From NCBI RefSeq assembly GCF_009646115.1, contig NZ_CP045720.1, forward strand, positions 2,790,001 to 2,854,000: DNA of 64,000 nucleotides. Direction: 5' to 3'. A model generated the notes under the pieces. That model was not told the DNA's origin and ran no database searches. It saw only the letters and a list, made by a program, of their open reading frames with translations. The DNA is from Pantoea eucalypti. Lineage in GTDB: Bacteria; Pseudomonadota; Gammaproteobacteria; Enterobacterales; Enterobacteriaceae. The position numbers and the translations under genes are program-made. Each line of letters begins with the position of its first letter. Positions within the stretch are counted from its first letter, which is position 1. Shown piece by piece: positions 57,355 through 64,000 of the stretch.

Positions 57355-58711
57355 ATGGTAACTTTTTTTGCCCCGCGTGCACTGCTGGCAGAGGGCTGGC
57401 AGCAGCAGGTTCGTATCACAGTTAATCAGGCGGGTTTTATCGATGCCATTGCTCCGGATAGCCATGCGGAGAATGCTGTCCAGCTCAACGGCGAGGTAAT
57501 TCCGGCGATCGCCAACCTGCACTCGCACGCCTTTCAGCGTGCCATGGCGGGGCTGGCAGAAGTCGCGGGCGATCCTCAGGACAGCTTCTGGACCTGGCGG
57601 GATTTGATGTACCGCATGGTGCAGCGCCTGACACCCCGGCAGGTGGGCGATATTGCCGCCCTGCTCTACATCGAAATGCTGAAGGGCGGCTACACCCAGG
57701 TGGCGGAGTTTCACTATCTGCATCACGACCCCAGCGGCGCACCCTATGGTGATGATGCGATGCTGCAACAGCTGATCGAGGCGGCGGAGATCGCCGGTAT
57801 CGGTCGAGACCCTGCTGCCGGTGCTCTACAGCTACAGCGGCTTTGGCAGTCAGCCTGCAACGGCGGGTCAGAAACGTTTTATCCAGCAGACCGACCAGTA
57901 TCTGCAACAGCAGGCGCGGCTGGAGGAGTGGCAGCAGCAGCGGCCACTGCTGAATCGTGGCCTCTGTTTCCATTCACTGCGGGCAGTAAGTGAAAGTCAG
58001 ATGCACGACGTGCTGGCGGCCAGCGATCCTGGGCTGCCGGTCCATATCCATGTGGCTGAACAGCAGAAAGAGGTCAATGATTCGCTGGCGTGGAGCGGCG
58101 AACGGCCGGTTGCCTGGCTGCTCAACCGCTTTAAGGTAGATACGCGCTGGTGTCTGATCCACGCCACGCATCTGGATGAGAGCGAACTGTCACGCCTTGC
58201 CCGCAGCGGTGCGGTGGCGGGTCTCTGCCCGACCACCGAAGCCAACCTCGGTGACGGCATTTTTCCGGCGGTGGAGTATATCGCGCAGGGCGGACGCTGG
58301 GGCATTGGCTCCGACAGTCACGTCTCGCTGAGCCCCCAGGAAGAGCTGCGCTGGCTGGAGTATGCGCAGCGCCTGCGCGACCAGCGCCGCAACCGAATCA
58401 CCCTGCCTGACCAGCCCTCGGTAGGCGATCTGCTTTGGCAACAGGCTGCAGCAGGGGGTGCGCAGGCGTGCGGCATTCAGCAGGGTACGCTGGCGGTGGG
58501 ACAACGTGCTGACTGGCTGGTGCTGCGTGATGAGGCATGGCTCGGCAGCGTGGAATCACACGCCGTAATGAACCGCTGGCTGTTTGCCGGACAGCGCGAT
58601 CAGATTCGCGACGTCTATGTTGCAGGTAAAGCCGTGGTGAAAGATGGCGTGCATCCGCACCAGGCAGCGTGTGCCGCACGCTTTGCTCAGGCAATGGCGG
58701 CGCTGCGATGA
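57355..58711 (+). pseudogene. hutF: Formimidoylglutamate deiminase HutF with an apparent +1 frameshift
   Basis: Amidohydrolase turning N-formimino-glutamate into N-formylglutamate plus ammonia. Codons from 57355 (MVTFFAPRALLAEGWQQQVRI, NLHSHAFQRAMAGLAE) read in one frame to about 57804; from about 57809 (TLLPVLYSYSGFGSQPAT, VAEQQKEVNDSLAW, GIGSDSHVSLSPQEELRWLEY) the protein continues in the next frame to the stop at 58711. Between them CGAG (57805-57808) holds one base too many. Corrected, the product would be 451 aa, a normal HutF length, with all metal-site motifs. This is either a sequencing error or a true inactivating mutation; hutG would lose its substrate supply in the latter case. Confidence 0.88.
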
Positions 58712-59250
58712 TCGCCCGGTTCGCATATGCCGATCTGGCAGTCAGCCGCTGGCGCAACGGTGGCGGTGAGACCCGTGAGATTATCAGTTTCCCGCCCGGC
58801 GCAGATCGCTTTGGCTGGCGCGCCAGTATTGCGACCCTGGCGCAGAATGGCCCCTTCTCTCCCTTTCCGGAGATTGATCGGGTTATCACCCTGCTGCACG
58901 GCGATCCGGTGTTGTTAACCGCGCCCGGCGTGCAGCATCTGTTGACGCCGCAAAAGCCGTGGGCGTTTGCCGGCGAACTCGCCTTAACGGCACAACTGCA
59001 GGGCAGCGTCAGCGAAGATTTTAATATCATGACGCGACGTGGTGAATGGCAGGCAACGGTGGAGGTGGTTACCACAGAGGTCAGCGCGCTGCATGGCGTC
59101 GCCTGGGTGCTGGCTGGCGCATGGCAGACGGCTGACGGGGAAAAGCTGAGCGCGCAACAGGGGACGTGGTGGGTCGATGATGAGACACAACTCAGCCCGT
59201 GTGACACGGATGCCCGGCTGCTGTTTACCCGACTTAACCGTGTCCTCTGA
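58708..59250 (+). CDS. hutD: HutD family cupin
   Basis: A 180-aa bicupin-like protein of the HutD/Ves family, found with hut genes; in Pseudomonas it is thought to cap histidine breakdown, with an unknown ligand (possibly formylglutamate). Blocks SRWRNGGGETREIISFP, RFGWRASIATLAQNGPFSPFPEIDRVITLLHG (quoted as GWRASIATLAQNGPFS and RVITLLHGDPV) and DFNIMTRRGEW are typical. The ATG overlaps the hutF stop (ATGA), so translation depends on ribosomes finishing hutF. It is convergent with hutC and overlaps its 3' end by 17 bp. Confidence 0.92.
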   Translation: MIARFAYADLAVSRWRNGGGETREIISFPPGADRFGWRASIATLAQNGPFSPFPEIDRVITLLHGDPVLLTAPGVQHLLTPQKPWAFAGELALTAQLQGSVSEDFNIMTRRGEWQATVEVVTTEVSALHGVAWVLAGAWQTADGEKLSAQQGTWWVDDETQLSPCDTDARLLFTRLNRVL

Positions 59251-59989
59251 AGCGGCCCAGCAGTTTGTAACGTGAGCCAGGATAGAGCAATCGCGCATAG
59301 GTCACGATTTTCGTGTCGCTCCAGGTCTGACGGCGAATCAGCAGGCAGGGTTCGTGCTCATCCAGCGACAAATGCTTACGCTGACGCGCATCGGGCAGCA
59401 CCGCTTCAACGATGTGCTCACCCGCCGTCAGCGGCGCGACCCGCATGAGATAGGTGTACGGCGTCATCTTCTCATAATCCTGCGTCAGGTAGTCGGGCGC
59501 GACCAGGGGATTGACCAGACGATCCTCCAGCTGCACCGGCAGATCGTTTTCGTAGTGCACAATCAGCGAATGGAAGAGCGTCTGCCCGGTAGTGAGACCC
59601 AGTACGGCCGCCTGCTCGGGATCGGCTTTGTTCTGACCGAGGGTAAGGATTTTTGCGCTGTGCTGATGACCGCGCTGGGCAATCTCATCGGCGATGTTAT
59701 GCACCTCCAGCATGGCGGTGTAGCCTTTCATCTCCGCCACAAAGGTCCCGACACCCTGCATCCGCACCAGAAATCCCTCACTGGTGAGCTCACGCAGCGC
59801 CCGGTTAATGGTCATGCGACTGACGCCCAGTTCATTGACCAGTTCACTTTCTGATGGCACACGCTGATTCGCTTTCCACAACCCTTCACGAATCTGGCTG
59901 ACAATGGCCTGTTTCACCCGCTGATAGATCGGTGCAGGTTCATCGCTCATTGCCGCCGCCAGTTGTGCCAGTGCCGTATGCTCAACCAT
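59234..59989 (-). CDS. hutC: Histidine utilisation repressor HutC (GntR family)
   Basis: Transcriptional repressor of hut, induced by urocanate; 251 aa. N-terminal GntR winged helix: PIYQRVKQAIVSQIREGLW, VPSESELVNELGVSRMTINRALRELTSEGFLVRMQGVGTFVAE (quoted as SELVNELGVSRMTINRALREL and RMQGVGTFV). C-terminal UTRA ligand-binding domain with [13 protein letters not shown] and RKHLSLDEHEPCLLIRRQTW. The ATG at 59989 follows AAGGAA; the frame is open upstream without homology. Divergent from hutH, with a dyad 50 bp upstream for autorepression. Confidence 0.95.
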   Translation of the reverse strand: MVEHTALAQLAAAMSDEPAPIYQRVKQAIVSQIREGLWKANQRVPSESELVNELGVSRMTINRALRELTSEGFLVRMQGVGTFVAEMKGYTAMLEVHNIADEIAQRGHQHSAKILTLGQNKADPEQAAVLGLTTGQTLFHSLIVHYENDLPVQLEDRLVNPLVAPDYLTQDYEKMTPYTYLMRVAPLTAGEHIVEAVLPDARQRKHLSLDEHEPCLLIRRQTWSDTKIVTYARLLYPGSRYKLLGRFRGHG

Positions 59990-60040
59990 TTGCTGTTCCT
60001 TATGCTGAAAGTCCCCTGAGTTTACTGTCTCACTGCGTGA

Positions 60041-60052
60041 ATGTATATACAT
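60041..60052. promoter_or_regulatory. Candidate HutC operator upstream of hutC
   Basis: ATGTATATACAT, a perfect 12-bp palindrome 52 bp before the hutC start; same core as the other hut dyads. Confidence 0.75.
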
Positions 60053-60196
60053 CCAGCAGAGCACGCGATGCTCCGATGGTGCAGCCTCCGCATCCTGATG
60101 GTGCAGCTTCTCCCAAATGCTAAACACCCGACCCGCAGCACATGGAGATTCGATTTTTGTGATCGGCCTGGCACGTCCTTTGCTTCCTTTGCTTGA

Positions 60197-60307
60197 TTGT
60201 ATAGACAAGCATAGACAAGATTTAATGCTTATGTTTCACTCGAATTATCCCGCTGGTTCAGGGCAAGGGAAGCAGCTTCGCCACACCAGCACACTTGTAT
60301 CGACAGG
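60197..60307 (+). promoter_or_regulatory. Candidate HutC operators upstream of hutH
   Basis: TTGTATAGACAAG (60197-60209) is followed directly by a repeated half-site CATAGACAAG (60210-60219); CTTGTATCGACAGG (60294-60307) overlaps the hutH ribosome-binding site. The hutC-hutH gap is 326 bp and holds no ORF that I would support. Confidence 0.78.
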
Positions 60308-60315
60308 AGTAGGCT

Positions 60316-61866
60316 ATGTCAGGTTCGTTTCAGGCATTGCGCCTGGTGCCAGGCGAGGTGGACCTCGCCACATTACGCGCTATCTATCAGGGTAATGTCA
60401 CATTAAGTCTCGATGAGCGTGCGCGTCAGGCGATTGCAGCGGCGCAGCAAACCGTAGATGCCATTGTCGCCTCCGGTAACGTGGTGTATGGCATTAATAC
60501 CGGCTTCGGCAAACTGGCGCAGACCCAAATTCCGGCCAGCCGGCTGGCGGATCTGCAGCGTAATCTGGTGTTGTCACACAGCGTCGGACTGGGCGATCTG
60601 CTGCCCGACAATGTCACCCGGCTGGTGGTCGCAACCAAAATCATCAGTCTGGCGCGCGGTCACTCTGGCGTGCGAATCGAACTCGTTGAGGCGCTGCTTG
60701 CCCTGTTTAACGCGGGTGTGATGCCCTGCATCCCGGAAAAAGGCTCTGTCGGGGCTTCTGGCGATTTGGCGCCGCTGGCGCACATGTCGCTGATGCTGCT
60801 GGGTGAAGGTCAGGTACGGCTCGCTGGTAAGCTGATCCCGGCCACAGAAGGACTGGCAAGCGTCGGCCTGTCGCCGTTTGTGCTCGGTCCAAAAGAAGGA
60901 CTGGCGCTGCTCAATGGCACCCAGGTTTCGACTGCGCTGGCGCTGCGTGGCCTGTTTGAAGGTGAAAATCTGTTTGCTGCCGGTCTGATGGCGGGTGCGC
61001 TTTCGCTGGAGGCGATCAAAGGCTCGCTGAAACCGTTCGACGCCCGTATTCATAAAGCGCGTGGTCAGCAGGGCCAGATTGCGGTCGCCGCCGCCGTCAG
61101 CGCTCTGATAGAGGGCAGTGAAATTCTGCAGTCGCATACCCATTGCGGCCGCGTGCAGGACCCCTACTCCATCCGCTGCGTGCCGCAGGTGATGGGTGCC
61201 TGCCTGGACAATTTCAGCCACGCGGCGCGGATTCTGGAAATCGAAGCAAACGCAGCCTCGGACAACCCGCTGGTGTTCAGCGACAGCGGCGATGTGATCT
61301 CCGGCGGCAACTTCCACGCCGAACCCGTGGCCTTTGCCGCAGATATCCTGGCGCTGGCCATTGCTGAAGTCGGCGCCATCTCCGAGCGGCGCCTGGCGCT
61401 GCTGCTGGACAGCGGCTTATCTGGCCTGCCGCCTTTCCTGGTGCGTGACGGTGGCGTGAACTCTGGCTTTATGATCGCCCAGGTCACCGCCGCCGCGCTC
61501 GCCTCTGAGAACAAATCGCTGGCCCATCCGGGCAGCGTAGACAGTCTGCCGACCTCCGCTAACCAGGAGGATCACGTCTCAATGGCGACCTATGCCGCCC
61601 GCCGTCTCGGCAGCATGTGCTTTAACAGCGCCGCGGTGGTCGGTATTGAAGCGATGGCCGCCGCGCAGGGTATTGAATTTAACCGGCCGCTGAAAAGCTC
61701 TGTGCTGATTGAGCAGGCCATCGACACCATTCGCGAGCAGGTCGCTTTCCTTGAGGAAGATCGCCTGCTGGCACCCGATATCGAGGCCATGCGTCAGTGG
61801 GCAAGTCGCGCTGACTGGCCTCAGGCATTGACCGCGCTGCTGCCGAGCATGCGCCCAACTTCTTGA
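60316..61866 (+). CDS. hutH: Histidine ammonia-lyase HutH
   Basis: First hut enzyme, deaminating L-histidine to urocanate; 516 aa. The MIO electrophile forms from Ala147-Ser148-Gly149 in [15 protein letters not shown]. Other catalytic residues are in [14 protein letters not shown] (Tyr58), [43 protein letters not shown] and [15 protein letters not shown] seven bases before the ATG overlaps a HutC-type dyad. Transcribed with hutU, 15 bp downstream. Confidence 0.97.
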   Translation: MSGSFQALRLVPGEVDLATLRAIYQGNVTLSLDERARQAIAAAQQTVDAIVASGNVVYGINTGFGKLAQTQIPASRLADLQRNLVLSHSVGLGDLLPDNVTRLVVATKIISLARGHSGVRIELVEALLALFNAGVMPCIPEKGSVGASGDLAPLAHMSLMLLGEGQVRLAGKLIPATEGLASVGLSPFVLGPKEGLALLNGTQVSTALALRGLFEGENLFAAGLMAGALSLEAIKGSLKPFDARIHKARGQQGQIAVAAAVSALIEGSEILQSHTHCGRVQDPYSIRCVPQVMGACLDNFSHAARILEIEANAASDNPLVFSDSGDVISGGNFHAEPVAFAADILALAIAEVGAISERRLALLLDSGLSGLPPFLVRDGGVNSGFMIAQVTAAALASENKSLAHPGSVDSLPTSANQEDHVSMATYAARRLGSMCFNSAAVVGIEAMAAAQGIEFNRPLKSSVLIEQAIDTIREQVAFLEEDRLLAPDIEAMRQWASRADWPQALTALLPSMRPTS

Positions 61867-61881
61867 ATTAAGGAATCTCTT

Positions 61882-63567
61882 ATGAGCGAAACTCTTTCTC
61901 AGGCTGTGGCACGTGAAATTCGTGCGCCACATGGCACCACACTGCACTGCGCTAACTGGCTGATTGAAGCGGCTTACCGCATGATTCAGAACAACCTCGA
62001 TCCCGATGTGGCCGAGCGGCCGGAAGATCTGGTGGTTTACGGCGGCATCGGTAAAGCGGCGCGAAACTGGGCATGCTTCGAGCAGATCCTGCGTTCGCTG
62101 CGGGCGCTGCAACCGGATGAGACGCTGCTGATCCAGAGCGGCAAACCGGTCGGCATCTTCCGCACCCACGCGGATGCGCCGCGCGTCCTGCTGGCGAACT
62201 CTAATCTGGTGCCACACTGGGCGACCTGGGATCACTTCCACGAGCTGGATAAAGCGGGCCTGATGATGTACGGCCAGATGACCGCCGGTTCCTGGATCTA
62301 TATCGGTGCACAGGGCATCGTGCAGGGCACCTATGAAACCTTTGTGGAAGCGGGACGTCAGCACTATAACAACGACCTCAGCGGACGCTGGATTCTCACC
62401 GCCGGGCTGGGCGGCATGGGCGGCGCGCAACCGCTGGCGGGTGTGCTGGCCGGTGCCTGCGTACTGGCGATTGAGTGCCAGGAGTCACGCATCGATTTCC
62501 GTCTGCGTACCCGCTACGTAGACTACAAAGCCACCACGCTGGACGAAGCGCTGGCCATCATCAGCGAAGCCACTGCTGCGAAAAAAGCGATTTCAGTCGG
62601 GCTGCTGGGCAATGCCGCTGAAATCCTGCCAGAGCTGGTGAAACGCGCCCGGGCGGGCGGGCCGAAGCCGGACATCGTGACCGACCAGACGTCGGCACAT
62701 GACCCAATAAATGGTTATCTGCCGATTGGCTGGGATCTGGCGCGCTGGCAACAGGCGCGCGTTTCACAGCCGAAAGCGGTTGAGAAAGCCGCGCGTGCCT
62801 CTATGGCGGTTCACGTCCAGGCGATGCTCGACTTCTGTCATATGGGTATTCCGACCGTGGATTACGGCAACAACATCCGTCAGGTAGCGCTGGATGAGGG
62901 TGTCAGCAACGCCTTCGACTTCCCTGGCTTTGTCCCGGCCTATATCCGTCCGCTGTTCTGTGAAGGCAAAGGCCCGTTCCGCTGGGTGGCGTTGTCAGGC
63001 GACCCGGAGGATATCTACAAGACCGATGCCAAACTCAAGGAGCTGTTCCCGCACCACAAAACGCTGCATCGCTGGCTTGATATGGCGCAGGAGCGCATCG
63101 CTTTTCAGGGCCTGCCGGCACGTATCTGCTGGCTGGGACTGGGCGAGCGACACCTTGCCGGTCTGGCGTTCAATGAAATGGTGCGCAACGGCGAGCTGAA
63201 AGCGCCGGTGGTCATTGGCCGCGACCATCTCGACTGCGGTTCAGTTGCCTCACCAAACCGCGAGACCGAAGCGATGAAAGATGGCTCGGATGCGGTCTCT
63301 GACTGGCCGCTGCTTAACGCGCTGCTGAATACCGCGGGCGGCGCGACCTGGGTCAGCCTGCATCATGGCGGCGGTGTCGGCATGGGCTTCTCGCAGCACT
63401 CTGGCGTAGTGATTGTTGCCGATGGCAGCAAAGAGGCCGATGCGCGTCTGGGTCGTGTGTTATGGAATGACCCGGCCACCGGTGTCATGCGTCACGCCGA
63501 TGCAGGTTATGAGCTGGCGCAGAGCTGTGCTGCAGAGCACGGCCTGAACCTGCCAATGCAAAAATAG
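61882..63567 (+). CDS. hutU: Urocanate hydratase HutU
   Basis: Converts urocanate to imidazolonepropionate with tightly bound NAD+ as electrophile; 561 aa. Blocks [72 protein letters not shown] (quoted as [19 protein letters not shown]), [22 protein letters not shown] and [17 protein letters not shown] are the urocanase core. AAGGAA precedes the ATG. Terminator follows at 63584-63615. Confidence 0.97.
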   Translation: MSETLSQAVAREIRAPHGTTLHCANWLIEAAYRMIQNNLDPDVAERPEDLVVYGGIGKAARNWACFEQILRSLRALQPDETLLIQSGKPVGIFRTHADAPRVLLANSNLVPHWATWDHFHELDKAGLMMYGQMTAGSWIYIGAQGIVQGTYETFVEAGRQHYNNDLSGRWILTAGLGGMGGAQPLAGVLAGACVLAIECQESRIDFRLRTRYVDYKATTLDEALAIISEATAAKKAISVGLLGNAAEILPELVKRARAGGPKPDIVTDQTSAHDPINGYLPIGWDLARWQQARVSQPKAVEKAARASMAVHVQAMLDFCHMGIPTVDYGNNIRQVALDEGVSNAFDFPGFVPAYIRPLFCEGKGPFRWVALSGDPEDIYKTDAKLKELFPHHKTLHRWLDMAQERIAFQGLPARICWLGLGERHLAGLAFNEMVRNGELKAPVVIGRDHLDCGSVASPNRETEAMKDGSDAVSDWPLLNALLNTAGGATWVSLHHGGGVGMGFSQHSGVVIVADGSKEADARLGRVLWNDPATGVMRHADAGYELAQSCAAEHGLNLPMQK

Positions 63568-63583
63568 TCTGATATCGTTCACT

Positions 63584-63615
63584 AAACGGGGCGCGCTGTG
63601 GCCTGCCCCGTTTTT
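63584..63615 (+). terminator. Intrinsic terminator after hutHU
   Basis: AAACGGGGC and GCCCCGTTT pair over 9 bp around a 12-base loop, followed by TTTTT. Confidence 0.85.
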
Positions 63616-63775
63616 CTGACTTTTCCATTGTGAAACCCCTCTCTGAAATCACTTCCTTATTACTTATTCCATTTTGATTTAGCCTATAGCCATATTTAGT
63701 CCCGACAGCGATAGACGCCGCGCCACCCAATCACTAAAGTGAAATCTTCTCATTCTGTATGGAGCGCGACGCTGC

Positions 63776-64000
63776 ATGACCCTTTCTCCTTCCCTGCTTG
63801 AAGACGCCCTGCACTGGCGCCGTGAGTTTCATCGCCACCCCGAATTAGGTTACCAGGAACAGCAAACCAGCCAGTTTATTGCTGAAGAATTAGCGCGGGC
63901 GGGGCTGCAGGTGTTTCGTGGGCTGGCGGGAACAGGAGTCATCGGTACGCTGGAAAACGGTCCCGGTCCGGTTATCGGGCTGCGTGCGGATATGGATGCT
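63776..64000 (+). CDS. M20 family amidohydrolase, 5' part
   Basis: The frame is open from the ATG at 63776 to the window end (75 codons). It starts MTLSPSLLEDALHWRREFHRH and has HRHPELGYQEQQT, LARAGLQVFRGLAGTGVIGTL and IGLRADMDA, where the Asp-Met-Asp is part of the conserved N-terminal motif of the HipO/AbgB/IAA-amino-acid hydrolase group. Substrate cannot be told from this part. No clear Shine-Dalgarno is visible, although GGAG occurs 15 bp upstream. An ATG at 63759 is out of frame and closes within six codons. Confidence 0.88.
   Translation, partial: MTLSPSLLEDALHWRREFHRHPELGYQEQQTSQFIAEELARAGLQVFRGLAGTGVIGTLENGPGPVIGLRADMDA

Noticed and set aside
56060..57361. 433-codon plus-strand ORF opposite hutI
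   Set aside because: It is the antisense shadow of hutI; hutI has all motifs of imidazolonepropionase.

Overview
The window is a chromosomal segment from a member of the Enterobacterales, most likely Erwiniaceae (Pantoea/Erwinia-like). From ltaE at the left edge to rlmF at about 49.5 kb, gene content and order follow the Escherichia coli K-12 map almost gene for gene, but several E. coli genes are absent (ybjS/ybjT, deoR, opgE, ldtB) and there are insertions E. coli lacks. I see no rRNA, tRNA, prophage, IS element or CRISPR array. No database search was possible; family assignments rest on recognising sequences and motifs.

Layout. 0-2.4 kb: the 3' end of ltaE, amiD, ybjQ, ybjP. 2.5-6.3 kb: arginine ABC transporter artPIQM plus artJ, with candidate ArgR boxes. 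6.3-16 kb: rlmC, ybjO, the putrescine importer potFGHI, ybjN-rimK-nfsA-ybjC, grxA, ybjM. 16-21 kb: ybjL, the sigma-E-dependent sRNA RybB (missed by ORF-based annotation), ybjG, an array of six 78-bp repeats enclosed by inverted-repeat arms, and dacC. 21-31 kb: a HAD phosphatase, yliI, a CynT-type carbonic anhydrase, and the glutathione importer operon iaaA-gsiABCD ending in a translationally coupled DUF4385 gene. 31-36 kb: moeAB, a second locus of the same repeat family, ybiT. 35.5-41 kb: an H-NS paralogue and a three-gene EmrAB/OprM-type efflux operon inserted between ybiT and ybiR. 41-49.6 kb: ybiR, mntR, a small MntS-like gene behind tandem MntR boxes, ompX, rhtA, dps, glnHPQ, rlmF.

49.7-63.6 kb is a histidine-utilisation (hut) region of the five-step, Pseudomonas-like type. 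HutH, HutU and HutI convert histidine through urocanate and imidazolonepropionate to formiminoglutamate; HutF (frameshifted here) and HutG would then give formylglutamate and glutamate. HutC is the GntR-type repressor and HutD the cupin accessory protein. A polar amino acid ABC importer in the same region is coupled to a histidine-ammonia-lyase-like protein that has lost exactly the Ala-Ser-Gly triad that forms the MIO cofactor. Dyads with the core TTGTATATACAA sit in every hut control region and probably form one HutC regulon. The window ends in the first 75 codons of an M20-family amidohydrolase.

The observations most worth following are the MIO-less lyase in the transporter operon; the 78-bp repeat family with inverted-repeat arms, present at two loci that both lie between convergent genes; the MntS-like protein with a cysteine-rich N-terminus; and the frameshift in hutF.
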